Shown here one piece after another: positions 32,504 through 43,154 of a stretch of DNA of 64,000 nucleotides. Origin of the DNA: Porphyra umbilicalis (lineage: Eukaryota; Rhodophyta; Bangiophyceae; Bangiales; Bangiaceae). The position numbers were made by a program, and so were the translations under genes. Position 1 is the stretch's first letter. Every line of letters begins with the position of its first letter. The notes under the pieces were generated by a model. That model searched no databases. It saw only the letters and a program-made list of their open reading frames with translations, and had not been told where the DNA came from. The stretch is taken from assembly GCA_002049455.2 (NCBI GenBank), contig KV919090.1:11673-75672 (forward strand), written 5' to 3'.

Positions 32504-34150
32504 ATGGGCTCTTCCTCCTCCAAGGCGCGCAAGCCGTCGGGGCTGTCGCCAGGACTCGAGAGTGCCACCTCCCCGATGAGCAGCATTAGCAGTCCGGTGA
32601 GCAGCAGCCCTGGCAACAACGGTGGTCTCAGCAGCCCTGACGCCGGTGGCCATCACCACACCCCCTCCCACCCCCGCTCGTCGCAGCCCGTAAGTATGCG
32701 GGGCTTCCAACTGCGCTCCATGTCCCGCCGTGGGCGCACGGGCAGCACGCACGCGAGCAGTGCGGCCATACACGCGGGCTACTCGCCGTCGATGGGGTCG
32801 GTCTTTGGCGGCAGTGGCGGCGGCGGCGGCGCCAGCAGCAGCGGCGGGACGAGTGGCAGCGCGACGCCGGTCACGGCGCCGAGCGAGTTGTTTGAGTCGA
32901 CGGCGGGGCTGGTGGTGGACAACCCGATGCAGCCACGCGCGGCGCTGAGCCCCAAGGCAGCGGAGATTGAGGCGCGCACGTACGCGGCGGCCGCCGAGGC
33001 GCGCACGAACGCCGCGGCCGCCGCAACATGTGGTGGGATTGGCAGCGTGGGCAGTGGCAGCGCCGGCGGCAGCGGCGGCGGCAGTAGGGGTGGGTTATTT
33101 GCCCCTGGCACCCCGGGAGCCCGGCAGGCGGCGGAGGGGGGTGCGGCCTCTGCCCTGGGTGTGACGGCGTCGGGCAGCGGCAGGGACGCAGCGGCCGCCA
33201 ATAGCCATGACGTGGCGGCGGTGTCGCTGACGCCCGAAATGCGAATTGCGTCACTGGCGGGCGGCGCGGCGGGGGCGGCGGCCAACGCGGAAGATCATGC
33301 GGCGCTCGGCGACTGGCTCATCCAGTACGACGAGGTGTCACTCGGTAAGACGATTGGGCACTCGAGCTTTGGGACGGTCAATGAGGGCCGCCTCAACGGC
33401 ACGCGGGTGGCGGTCAAGACCATCAAGCGGGGCGTTGGAAAGGACGCCAACGCGAGCGACAGCATTGAGTCGATTGAGAACTTCAAGAAGGAGGCACGGC
33501 TCAACAGCAAGCTCCGCCACCCCAACATTGTCCTCTTCATGGGCGTGTGCGTCGAGCCCGCCCACGTGTGCATTGTGACGGAGCTGATGGAGCGGGGCAA
33601 CGTGCGGGACCTGCTGGTGGGTCCACCTGGCGGCAAGCCCGTCAAGCTCGACTGGGCCATGCGGCTGTCTTGGGCGATGGATACGGCGATGGGGGTGGCC
33701 TACCTACACAGCCGCAATCCGCCAATGATCCACCGGGACCTCAAGACCACCAACCTGCTCGTCGACAGGGGCATGAACGTCAAGATCTGCGACTTCGGGC
33801 TATCCCGCTTCCAAGCCGCCGACAATGTCATGTCTGCCGTCGGGACGGTCCAGTTTGCGGCGCCCGAGGTGCTCAAGCACGAGAAGTACACGGAGCTGGC
33901 CGACGTCTTTTCCTTTGGCACCGTCATGTGGGAGCTGCACACCCGGCAGCGGGTGTTCAAGGGCGTGCCCCAGCTCGACGTGTACAAGGCGGTTATCCAA
34001 GGCTCAATGCCGGTCATCCCCAAGACCGTCAACGCGACCTTTGCGGCGCTGCTCAGGGACTGTTGGGCGCTCTCTGCCACCGCCCGGCCGTCCTTTCGGG
34101 AAATCCTCACTCGGCTGGAGACGGTGCGAGAGCAAGAAGGCTTTGCATGA
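32504..34150 (+). CDS. Raf-like (TKL) protein kinase with N-myristoylation motif
   Basis: The start at 32504 gives 548 residues beginning MGSSSSK, a good N-myristoylation signal (Gly2, Ser6), so membrane attachment is likely; the frame is open upstream but that N-terminus has no such feature. Residues 10-265 are Ser/Gly/Ala-rich linker. The kinase domain spans about 270-545 and is complete: a glycine-loop (GKTIGHSSFGTV), catalytic Lys305 in VAVK, HRDLKTTN with Asp412, DFG with Asp430, and APE with Glu455. HRDLK and the CTR1/Raf-type features (HPNIVLFMGVC, SFGTVMWEL) place it in the TKL/MAPKKK-like group. All catalytic residues are present, so it should phosphorylate Ser/Thr substrates. An AATAAA at 34226 is a plausible poly(A) signal. 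The substrate is unknown. Confidence 0.92.
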   Translation: MGSSSSKARKPSGLSPGLESATSPMSSISSPVSSSPGNNGGLSSPDAGGHHHTPSHPRSSQPVSMRGFQLRSMSRRGRTGSTHASSAAIHAGYSPSMGSVFGGSGGGGGASSSGGTSGSATPVTAPSELFESTAGLVVDNPMQPRAALSPKAAEIEARTYAAAAEARTNAAAAATCGGIGSVGSGSAGGSGGGSRGGLFAPGTPGARQAAEGGAASALGVTASGSGRDAAAANSHDVAAVSLTPEMRIASLAGGAAGAAANAEDHAALGDWLIQYDEVSLGKTIGHSSFGTVNEGRLNGTRVAVKTIKRGVGKDANASDSIESIENFKKEARLNSKLRHPNIVLFMGVCVEPAHVCIVTELMERGNVRDLLVGPPGGKPVKLDWAMRLSWAMDTAMGVAYLHSRNPPMIHRDLKTTNLLVDRGMNVKICDFGLSRFQAADNVMSAVGTVQFAAPEVLKHEKYTELADVFSFGTVMWELHTRQRVFKGVPQLDVYKAVIQGSMPVIPKTVNATFAALLRDCWALSATARPSFREILTRLETVREQEGFA

Positions 34151-34225
34151 GTCGACTGCGGGTGGAGGTGGGTAGGTGCTTTGTCGCACCGTTGCGCTGG
34201 GCGCTGCTTGCCGAGCCTGGAACGA

Positions 34226-34231
34226 AATAAA
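34226..34231 (+). terminator. Candidate poly(A) signal of the kinase gene
   Basis: AATAAA lies 76 bases after the kinase stop codon in otherwise non-coding sequence. Confidence 0.4.
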
Positions 34232-35039
34232 AACTGCGGAAATTTGTACCGACGACTGCATCGCCTGTCGAGGTGCGAGGCAGCTGAGGTGCTGCAGGAG
34301 CCTCAACGTCTGGACTGGTCAGTTGCCGCACGCGCCGCATCCGCGGTCACAGACCAGAGTGCGAAAACAGCTCCACCGCACGCTCAATTACCAGTTGCTC
34401 TACAGCCATTCAATCACAGCATGCATGATGGCGGGAGGAGCGAGGAACGTCGCCATGCATGTGACAAACGCTGGCGGCGTCTGAGCAGGAGGCGGCAGCA
34501 ATGCGATGCCTGGTTGTATAGAGCCAGACCAGGTCGCCAGCTGACGAGAGACATCATGACCAATAGCTAGCAGTGTCACGCCACGAGCATTCCCTGACAC
34601 TGCCCTACACCAGATGAAGCAGGGCCATGTGGCGACGTATGCACGCCAGCTGTTCCGTTGGCCGCAGTGTAGAGCACCTGCCATTGATGCGACATGGTTC
34701 CTCTGCTGGAAGCCTGCAGCCGCCAACAGTTCCGTGCACACACTCTAAAATAGTACATGTCCAGCAGTGGTCTTCGCGGCCACGTGACAATTCGTCACGT
34801 GGCGGAGGTCAAGCAACACATTATCTGCTCTCATAAAGACGCTGGTAGGCTACTTTTTGTCCGTAGACGACCACCCCCGATTGCTGATCGTTCAACAGTG
34901 TCAGTTTTCACACCCGATTCCAGCCACTGGGCCAGTGTTCACAGGTACTAGAGTAATTCATGACACGGCATGCACATGACGTGCGGGTCGGTCGGAATTT
35001 CAGCCCCCATGACAGAATTATTTCGTCCAAAAGTAGTCT

Positions 35040-35480
35040 CAGCGGTGGTCGTCGTTGGTGGGTGGGGTAGGGGCATGGGTCGGGTGGGGTGGCGTGATCA
35101 CGGCGGGGTCGGGTGGGTGCGGGTAGGGTGGGGGGGTGTGGGGTGGGAGGGGTGTGGGGTGGGAGGGGTGTGGGATGGGGGGTGTGTGGGGTGGGGGGTG
35201 TGTGGGGTGGGGGGTGTGTGGGGTGGGGGGTGTGTGGGGTGGGGGGGGTGTGGGGTCGGGGGGGTGTGGGGTGGGGGGGGGTGGGGTGGGGGGGTGTGGG
35301 GAGAGGTGGGGGGGGGTGGGGTGGGGGGGTGTGGGGTGAGGTGGGGGGGGGTGGGGTGGGGGGGTGGGTGGGGGGTGGGGTGGGGGGGTGGGTGGGGAGT
35401 GGGGTGGGGGGGTGGGGGTGTGGGGGGCGTAGGAGGCGGCGCGGGGTGGGTTGGGGTGGTGTGCGTGTGCGTAGGGCGGA
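35040..35480 (+). repeat. G-rich simple repeat (ggggtgtg / gggtggggg)
   Basis: About 400 bases consist almost entirely of G and T with ggggtgtgtggggtgggg-type units. The tract should readily form G-quadruplexes. The units are irregular and do not match a clean telomere repeat. Confidence 0.9.
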
Positions 35481-35808
35481 GTCGGTAGGGTGTGCAGTGT
35501 GTATGAGGCGAGGCGAGGCGGGTTCAGATGGCGTGGATGTGGGTAGGGTCCGGTGGTTGGAGTGTATGGGGTGGGGCATGTGCGGTTGTTGTAGTGGGGT
35601 GAGATGTGCTTGGACATACAGGTGGGCTGGGGTGGGATGCATCGGGAAGAGTACACCAGGGTGCTGTGTCGGTATGGGCATGATGAAGGCGCAGTCCAGG
35701 AGTGTGATGAAGAGTGTTGCAGGAAATGACACCCGCGCGTCCTGTCGTCATGGTGACACCTGCCATGTTATTGAATAGTGGCCGGTCTTACAATTCAAAG
35801 TGCCCTCC

Positions 35809-35832
35809 AGGCGCTAGCCGGCCACCGGGCAC
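35809..35832 (+). repeat. Third copy of the 24-bp dispersed repeat
   Basis: It matches 6250-6273 with one change (ccaccggg for ccgacggg). Here it sits in a small dyad: agtgccc before and gggcact after, with an inner ggcgctagcc. Confidence 0.7.
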
Positions 35833-37541
35833 TAGTAGGAAATATGTACAGGGTTAATTGCAGTCTTTCCAATTTTGGCCAACGTGGTAGAAGTCAATAC
35901 ACGGATCACCCCAATGTCCGATTGGTCGAGCAGCTGGATCTGACCATATGAATGGCTGGGAGGCTGCATGCTGCCCCGCACCATCGATTGTTGACAGTGT
36001 ATTTACCGTGATCTCTGAAAAGCTGGGGATAACAGCGATAGTTGAGGATTGTCAGCAGCAAGATACATCATTTATTCTGACAGCTTGGACTTGTCCGGCT
36101 CAGATCTGGAGCAGGTTGGTCTCGATTTTGCGTTCAGGCCGCAATGAGTGCAGCGAGGCGCTGTTGGGCGCTGTCAACACCTCTCCCAACACCCCATCGA
36201 GAGGCAGGGCTGAGGTGTAACCGCCGCCAGATGGACCAGCACCCGACACGACCGCCAATCGACCACCATCCGACACAAATGCCGTGGATGGAGCTCTCCG
36301 CGTCGAGTCAGTTTCTTGAATCGGCAGACACGAGTCAGCAGTCTCCCTGCGGCCGATGACCCATGAATGGACACCAACCCTGCCAACGAGCGCCACTCTG
36401 CAACCGCTGCGTAGACCCCTCGTTTGTGCAGAAAAGGAGGTGGTCGTCTCCCACCCAGGCAGGCCACCACCGCTTGAGCGACCTCGCGAGGCGCGGACAC
36501 AGGTCCCAAGACACCGGTCCCGCCGCGGACTATTTCTTCTTTGGAGTGCCCCGCCTCCAAAAACCCCCGACCTTGCGGCCAGTGTCCTGTGCCAGGAGCA
36601 CCCTGAGCACTCCAGCCAGCAGGGAGGGGCCACCTCACGTTATTCCCAGAGCCAACGAACAAAATCCGCCACACACAGCCACCCCAATCATCGACCACCG
36701 TTGGCATGGGTGCGCTGGCAACGGGCGGCTGGGACGGTGGTTGGCCCGCGCGATCCCCCGGCCGCGCCAGCCCAGTGGCAGGCCTTCTACGCGACGCGCT
36801 GCGGTGTTTGGTGCGCCGTGGGCACACGTCATGGCCGGCAGGGTCCAACTGTGGCCCCAGCGTGGCGACCCCCCTGTGTGGCCTCGGGCCAGCCAAGGTG
36901 GTGCGGTTCGGTGCGGGCGTGGACCCCCCCGGCTTGGAGCACAAGAGCGGTCCGGCCACAGCTCGGGGCAGGCTCGCGCCCGTCCACACGTCGCTTCCGA
37001 GGCACTCGGCAGTCGGTGTGTCTGGCGTGCCGCAAGCGCCGCCATTTGGCGACCTCCTGCGGCACCTGACGCCCTGCTACGTAGGGTGCCGCAGGCGCCG
37101 ACGCCGTCGTCCTCTCTGCGCCGGGACCACCGTGGTGCTCCATCCAAGGCAGAACGACGCGGCCGCGCAGCGTCCCCCGTCTCCCGCATTTGGATTCCAC
37201 TCGGCAACACCACGGGCGCACGGGCCTTGTTGCGCCACCGCACGCCCTGCGCCAGCGGGTGTGGGCATGCAGTGTTGTCGGCCCGTGTGCGTCGTGTGGG
37301 ACGATCTCTCGGGGCGGAGCGAGGTGGCTCTCCCCCGCAGTGTGCCGTTGGAAAACACTGCTCGGATGCCGTCGCGGTTGAGTGCTCGCGTGGCTCCCGT
37401 TCAAGGTGCTCGCCGCACGCACAGCGCTGCTGCGGCATCTCCTCTTGTTCCTCGAGACCGCCGCGGTCGCGGGCGCACGACCAAGGAGCGGCACCCCCTC
37501 CCCCCTATCCCCCCCACCCCCCACCCCCCCTGCCCGCAACG

Positions 37542-40284
37542 ATGCCGGAGCGGCGGCGCCGCGGGCAAGACCCCGCCGACGCTGCCGAGGCGTCGTGCCT
37601 CTCTGGCAACGTGGCCTTTCACCGGCGGGATTGGCCCGTGGCCATCCGCTGCTACACCGCCGCCATCCGCGTGCGGTCCGAGGCGGGCCTCCCGGCCGAC
37701 CGGCGGCTGGTGAGCAACCGCTCCGCGGCGTGGCTCGCCCGCGCCGAAGATTCCGTCGACGATGTTAAGGGCGGCGGCAGCGGCGGCGGGGGGTGCGGGG
37801 ATCACCCCCCCCCCGGCAGTGTTGGCGTGGCGGCGTGCCTCTCCCACGCCGCTCGCGACGCGGCGCGGTGCGTCAAGGTCGACCCGACGTGGCCCAAGGG
37901 GTGGTTCCGCCTCCACTCGGTGTTTTTGGCGGCGGGCAACGAGCTCGAGGCGGCCGAGGCGCTCCGCCGGGGACTCACCGAGTGCCCGCGGGATGAGGAT
38001 TTGAAGCGCGCGCTCGCGCGGCTCGACGGCGCCTCGGCCAAGGCGTCGGTGGCGCCGACCAAGGGCATCGCCGCGACGCGGCTGCGGGCGCCTTTGTTGC
38101 CCGTGGCGCCGACCGCCGACGGGGCCGAGTGTGGGGGCAGCGCCATCAGCCGCAGCAGCAGCAGTGACGAGGCGCCATCTGCCGGCGACGGCGGCTCCCC
38201 AAGCGCACGCCTTCGCGCGCTCGGCCAAACGCGGTACATGGCGGGTGACTGGGATGGGGCCATTGAGGCGTTTACCGAGGCCATTGCCGTGGCCGCGCGC
38301 GGGCGGCAGGCGACCGACGCGCAGTCGCTGTCTGCCCGCTCCGCCGCGTACGTGCGCAAGGGCCTTGCCGCCGCGGGTGGGGGTGGCGACGGCAGCGTCG
38401 GCGGCGGCGGCGGCGGGTGCAGCCGCGTTGGCGACGCCATGGCGGCGGCCTGCTTTGGCCGCGCCACCGCCGACGCCAAGGCGGTCGTGACGACGCACCC
38501 GACGTGGGAGGACGGGTGGTTGCGGCTCGGCGCAGTGCACGCGGCGCGGGGGCGGGCCGACATGGCCGCGGAAGCGTACGCGTGTGGGGTGGCGGCGTGC
38601 CCGTCGAGCGACGCCCTCCAACGGGCGCACGGCGTTGCGCGGCAGCAGGTGGGGCGGCAGCCGGTGGCGGCAAAGAAGGTGTCACCCACCACGGTTCCGC
38701 TCCCGGCGGAGGGGCTCCCCGACAGGCACGTGCCGGCGGCGTCTCCCGCGTGGGAGCAAGCGCCGTCGCCGCCACAAGAGCCGGTGCAGCCCACCGTTGA
38801 CGCGTCGAAAGAGCCGCCAGGAGTGGCACCCGAGCAGCCGCGGAGCTTGTCGACCACGTCGAGTCCGCTGACGCGGTCAAGCCGTGCGTCCTCTTTTTCA
38901 GAGGACCACGGTGGCGATGCCTCCTTTGGCGGCGCCAAGGCGAGCAAGACGTCTGGGTGGTTCCGCCGACGCTCGAGCATGACGGGCTTTCCTAGGAAGC
39001 AGTCCGGCTCTCCCCCTCGCCCCCCGCCGCTTTTGGGTGGCTCCCCGGGCGCCGACGGCGGCGCCAAAGCCGCCCAAGCACCCAGCCGCCAAGGCGCTGC
39101 GACCGCCGCTACCGTCACCCACACGGCCATGTACGAGGTGCTCGGCGTCGCGCCCGACGCGTCGCCCGCGGCCATCCGCCGCGCCTACTACCTCGCCGCC
39201 AAGCAGGTGCACCCCGACCGCAACCCCAACGACCCCGCGGCGACGGCCAAGTTCCAAGCCCTCGCCGAAGCCTACCAAATCCTCTCTGACCCCGACGCGC
39301 GGTCGCGCTACGACGCGCACGGCACGACCGACGGGGAGGTGTTGACGGGCGAGCCGATGGACCCGACCACCCTCTTCACCGTCGTCTTTGGCGGCGACGA
39401 GTTTATGGCCTACACGGGCGAGCTGCAAGTGACGACGCAGGCGGCCAATGTGGACATTGACGGCAACCCGCCCGACGAGGCCACCCTCCAACGCATCCAG
39501 CGGGAGCGCGTCGAGGCGCTCGCCACGCAGCTCGTCGCCGCCCTCCAACCGTGGGTCGACGGCGACCACAACGCGTGGCACACGTGGGCGGAAGCCGAGA
39601 CGGAGCGCCTTGCGGCGGTCAACTTTGGGGCGGCGATGCTCGCCACGATCGGCTACGTGTACGCCCACACGGCGGCCATGGCGCTCGACGGGCACCTGCC
39701 GCGCCTCCTCACCGCCGGCCGCTACGCGACGCACCGGCAGGGCGCACAGCGGCGCGCCGCGCGCGCGGCGGGGCGCCGCTCGAGTCCCAAGCCAAAATGC
39801 GGGAGCGGCTGGCGGCGGCCAAGCAGAGTGGGCCCCGCCTCACCGACGACGAGGCGCACCGCATCTCCCTCGCCATGACGGAGAATGCGATTGCCTTTTT
39901 TTGGAAGCTCACCTGCGTCGACGTGCACGACACGCTCGACGCGGTCGTGCGGCTCGTCTTGTCGGGCGCGGACGTGCCGACCGAGGCGGGGGGGAGGCGC
40001 GCGGGTGGGCGGGGGGGGGGTCCTCCTCGGGCGGCTCGGGGGGGGGGGGCGGGGGGGGGGGGCGCCGCGGCCGCCGCCTGTCGACCACCGCGGCGGGCGC
40101 GCCGGGCGGGGGCTCGGCGGGCGCGCCGGGCCGCTCGGCGGCGCGGTCGTTCAAGGCGCTGCTCCGCGGCAAGAGCGGGTTGGCCAATGGCACCGCCGCG
40201 CGCACGCGGGAGGAGATGCTCGTCGAGCGCGCGCGCGCGCTCCGCGCGCTCGGCAAGCTCTTTATGAGCCCGACGTCCGAGTAG
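37542..40284 (+). CDS. TPR / J-domain / DnaJ-X co-chaperone
   Basis: The start at 37542 (MPERRRRG) is chosen because TPR homology begins at once after it. Two TPR blocks cover about residues 18-165 and 222-367 (DWPVAIRCYTAAI; DWDGAIEAFTEAI). A Ser/Pro-rich linker follows. The J domain covers about 528-592 with an intact HPD (557-559, VHPDRNPNDP). A DnaJ-X domain follows (TLFTVVFGGDEFMAYTGEL, FGAAMLATIGYVY, FFWKLTCVDVHDTLDAVVRL, ARALRALGKLF). The J domain stimulates Hsp70 ATPase; X-domain J-proteins (yeast Caj1/Djp1 and plant relatives) act in cytosolic handover or organelle import, and TPRs often bind Hsp70/Hsp90 tails. The frame shifts near 39750 and again at G-runs 40007-40060, so the encoded protein is about 910 residues. 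It is convergent with the MFS gene, about 155 bp apart. Confidence 0.88.
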
Positions 40285-40439
40285 GGCGTCGGCGGGGGGG
40301 GGGGGTCACCGGCCGCGTCGCGGTGGACACCCGCGTGCGTGCGGGCACCCCATTGTGCGCGGGCAGAGCAACCAACAACAACAAAAAAAACCATCGGGGA
40401 TGCTGTACACGGTCACTCTCGCCAGCGGCCAGCCCGCCC

Positions 40440-41016
40440 TCATGCGTCTTGCACCGCCGCCCCCCCGCCGTCCCCGCCCTCGGGCGGGGGCCCACACACC
40501 CAGGGACTCCCGCGGGCGAGGAGGCACCCCCCCCCCACCGCCACCGCCGCGTTCAACGCGGCCACCACCCACAGGCGCCCCGCAAAGCAGCCCCGCCCCA
40601 CGCAGTACGCCTCCCCCCCCCCCGCGCTCGCCGGCGGCGCCCCCCCCCCCGCCTCCCCCGGCGGCGGCGGCAACAACACACTCGCCGTGCTGCCGCCACG
40701 AGCCCCCCACCCCCCCCCCCCCCCCCCCCCCACCAGCGCCGACGCGAGCAGCACCCCCCCCGCCGCCGGCGCCGCCGTCAGCAACCCAAACGTGGCCCCA
40801 AACGTGCGCAGCCCGTACGCGTCGGCGACCGCCGCGGGCACGAGCGCAAAGAGCCCCCCGTGGCCGCCGCCCGCCACCGCCACGGCGACCGGCAGCGCGG
40901 CCGCGCCCGGCGCCGACGCGGCGACGGCGGCGGCGGCGGCAATGGCGGCGACGGCGGTGAGGAGGCCGCCCGCCCGCCCGACGCGGGGTGACGGGGCCGC
41001 CCGCCCCGCCGCCGCG

Positions 41017-41048
<32 letters not shown>

Positions 41049-41733
41049 GTCGGTGGCGGCGCCCGCAACGAGGCGCCCGAGCGTGTTGGCCGCCGCGTAG
41101 GCCACGACGAGGGCGCCGGCGGTGCCGCGCGCGGCCGCCGCCGTGGCCGCGTCGAGCACCGGCGTGGCGACGGCGGCGGCAGCCGCGGGGGCGGCTGGCA
41201 GTGACGCCGGCGGCGGCGGTGGCAGGCGCCCAATGACGAGCGCGGGGAGGTTGGCGAGGATGGCCATGGCGCCGCCAATGCCGACGAAAAAGACGGCGGC
41301 GAGGAACCAGTAGTGGGGGGTGCCGACGGCGGCCGTGACGGGCACGGAGCGGGGCGGGGGGGGGCGGGCGGCGCGCCGCCGCCACACCGCGCCCGCCCGC
41401 CGTCGGCGGCCGCGGCGGGCGCCGCCGCGGCGACGCCGCCCCCCCCGTCGCCGGCGCCGGCGCGCAGCAGCGGCTCTGCCGCCGGCGCGCCGCGGCCGCC
41501 CGCCACACTCGCGGGCGGTGGGGCGCCCCCCCCCCCCCCCCCCTCGGCCACCCACGGGGTGACGGCAATGGCCGCCAACAAGGCCGCCGCCACCCCCCCC
41601 GCCGCCGCCGCCGCGCCCCGCCGCCCGTCGGCGGCGGCAAACGCAACGAGGACGGCGACGAGGCCGACTTGGGCCCCCGTCACCACCCACGCGCGGCGGC
41701 GGGTGAGGCGCGGGCGGGGTCCACCATCGCCGC

Positions 41734-41764
<31 letters not shown>

Positions 41765-42515
41765 CCCCCCCCCCCCCCCGCCCACAGCAGCACGGCCGAC
41801 AGGGCGGCGCCCCCCCCCCCCGTCACGGCGGCCATGCCGCCGAGCCACGCCACCAAGGACCCCCCCCCCCACCCGCGTACGCGGCGCCAATGAGCCCCGA
41901 GGAGAGCCCAAAGGCGGCGGCGGCGGCGCCAACGACGGCCCCCCGGTCGGCGCCGTCAAACGCCGCCGCCGCCGCCGCGAGCGCCGAACAATACACCGCG
42001 TAGCTCCCTTGGCCAATGGCGAAGAAGAGGGCGAGGGCGACCGCTCGGCGGGCGGGGGCGGCCGCGGGGAGGGGGTCCCACCCGGGGGGCGCCCCCCCAC
42101 TGCTGCTCGCCGCACCACCCGCCGCCGCCGCCGCCGCCGCCGCCAACACCCCGTGCGCGGCGGCCAAGACGGCGGCCCCGACGGCGGCGGTGCGGGCGCC
42201 GCCGAGGCGCCCGTGGGCGAGCCCCACCGGCAGCGCGAGCCACGTGCCCGCCGCCGCGGCGGTGGTGACGGCCGCCGCGGCGGCGGCGGGCGTCGGGCCG
42301 CCGCCCGTGGTGGCGGCGGCGGCCGCCGGCGCCAGGCGCAGGGCGCCCACGACCGCCGGCGCAACGGCGGGGACGGCGTAGATGCTGCCGGCCGACGCAA
42401 TCATGGCGAGGAGGGCGGTGGAGAGCGTCACCCACGACCGGTGGGTGGTGGCGGCGGAGGGGGGGGGGGGGGGGGGGGGGGTCCCCCTCGGGCGCCACCA
42501 TGTCCCCGACCGCAC
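40440..42515 (-). CDS. Nodulin-like MFS transporter
   Basis: The first frame starts at ATG 42515, or at 42501 (MVAPEGD) if the adjacent C-run is miscounted. Transmembrane-like segments follow in order: WVTLSTALLAMIASAGSIY, the ALFFAIGQGSYAVYCSALAA region, FGLSSGLIGAAYA, LVAWLGGMAAVT, VVTGAQVGLVAVLVAFAAA, then the C-terminal half with TPHYWFLAAVFFVGIGGAMA, NTLGRLVAGAATDA and HGGLFALVPAAVADAYGLR. The last two are typical of nodulin-like/OFA-type major facilitator proteins in plants and algae. About twelve helices are expected in a membrane carrier; the substrate is unknown. The frame changes three or four times, each at a G-run (about 41860, 41770, 41440). Helices are strongly Ala/Val/Gly-rich. 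Confidence 0.75.
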
Positions 42516-43154
42516 GGGTGCGGGGGGTGGGGTGGGGAGAGCAAGGGGGGGGGGGGAAGGGAGGGAGGGCGGGAGGCACGCCGCCCGCGCGACGGTCGGC
42601 GAGCGGGCGGGGGCGGGGGGTGGCAGCGCGCTGCCTCCTCGCTAGCGACGTTTTGGTCGGCTGCGCGCGGGGGTGCGGCGGGCGGGGGCACGCGCGCGCG
42701 CTGTGGAGATGGAGTGTACTGTACAGGCTGGCGCCCGCTGGCGCGGGGCGGGGCGGCGCACCGAGCGGCGGGCCCGCTGCCGCGGTGGATCACGAGGAGG
42801 CCGTTTTGGCGGCCTGCACGCGCGTCGGGCCCCGCCGGCGGGACCCGTCCGCCCCTGCGCGTGGCGCACGCCATGCACACGACGGCGCACGGGCGACGGG
42901 CGGTTGGGGGGGGAGACTGGAAAAAGCGCTCGCCACGCGGTCGGTCGCCCCCTCCCACCAAGATTGCGGATCGTCATATCACGCAGCGCGCTGGGCGGCG
43001 CGCGCCCGCCACGCCCAAAAACCAAACCGCCGCGGCGCCGCCCGGGACGGGCCCCGGGGCGGCGGCGCGGTCGACACCCGCGCGCACGGGGCGGCGGCGG
43101 CTTGCCACCCCGCGGCGCGCTCCCCCCCCCCCCCAACCGACGGGGGGCACCCCC
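42516..43154. other. Intergenic between two minus-strand genes
   Basis: GC-rich spacer with G-runs. It should hold the MFS promoter and the 3' end of the next gene. I see no separate gene. Confidence 0.5.

Larger units (their letters stand above)
34232..37541. other. Non-coding stretch upstream of the co-chaperone gene
   Basis: This holds lower-GC DNA (34300-35000), a G-rich simple repeat (35040-35480), one copy of a 24-bp dispersed repeat (35809-35832), and GC-rich DNA from 36170 with open frames on both strands. The plus frame joined to the co-chaperone is open from 36363, but its 393 codons show no domain. A minus frame at 36174-36989 is equally open. I call neither. Confidence 0.45.

Noticed and set aside
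35113-35778. Plus-strand Gly/Val/Trp frame of 221 codons
   Set aside because: It is translation of the G/T simple repeat.
36174-36989. Minus-strand frame of 271 codons upstream of the co-chaperone
   Set aside because: Parts look protein-like, but the plus strand is equally open, there is no recognised motif, and the position suits the promoter of the plus-strand gene.
36363-37541. N-terminal extension of the co-chaperone by 393 codons
   Set aside because: No domain or consistent composition is visible before MPERRRRG at 37542, where TPR homology begins.
40339-41100. Plus-strand Pro/Ala frames over the MFS gene
   Set aside because: They are complements of the Ala/Gly-rich transmembrane helices on the minus strand.
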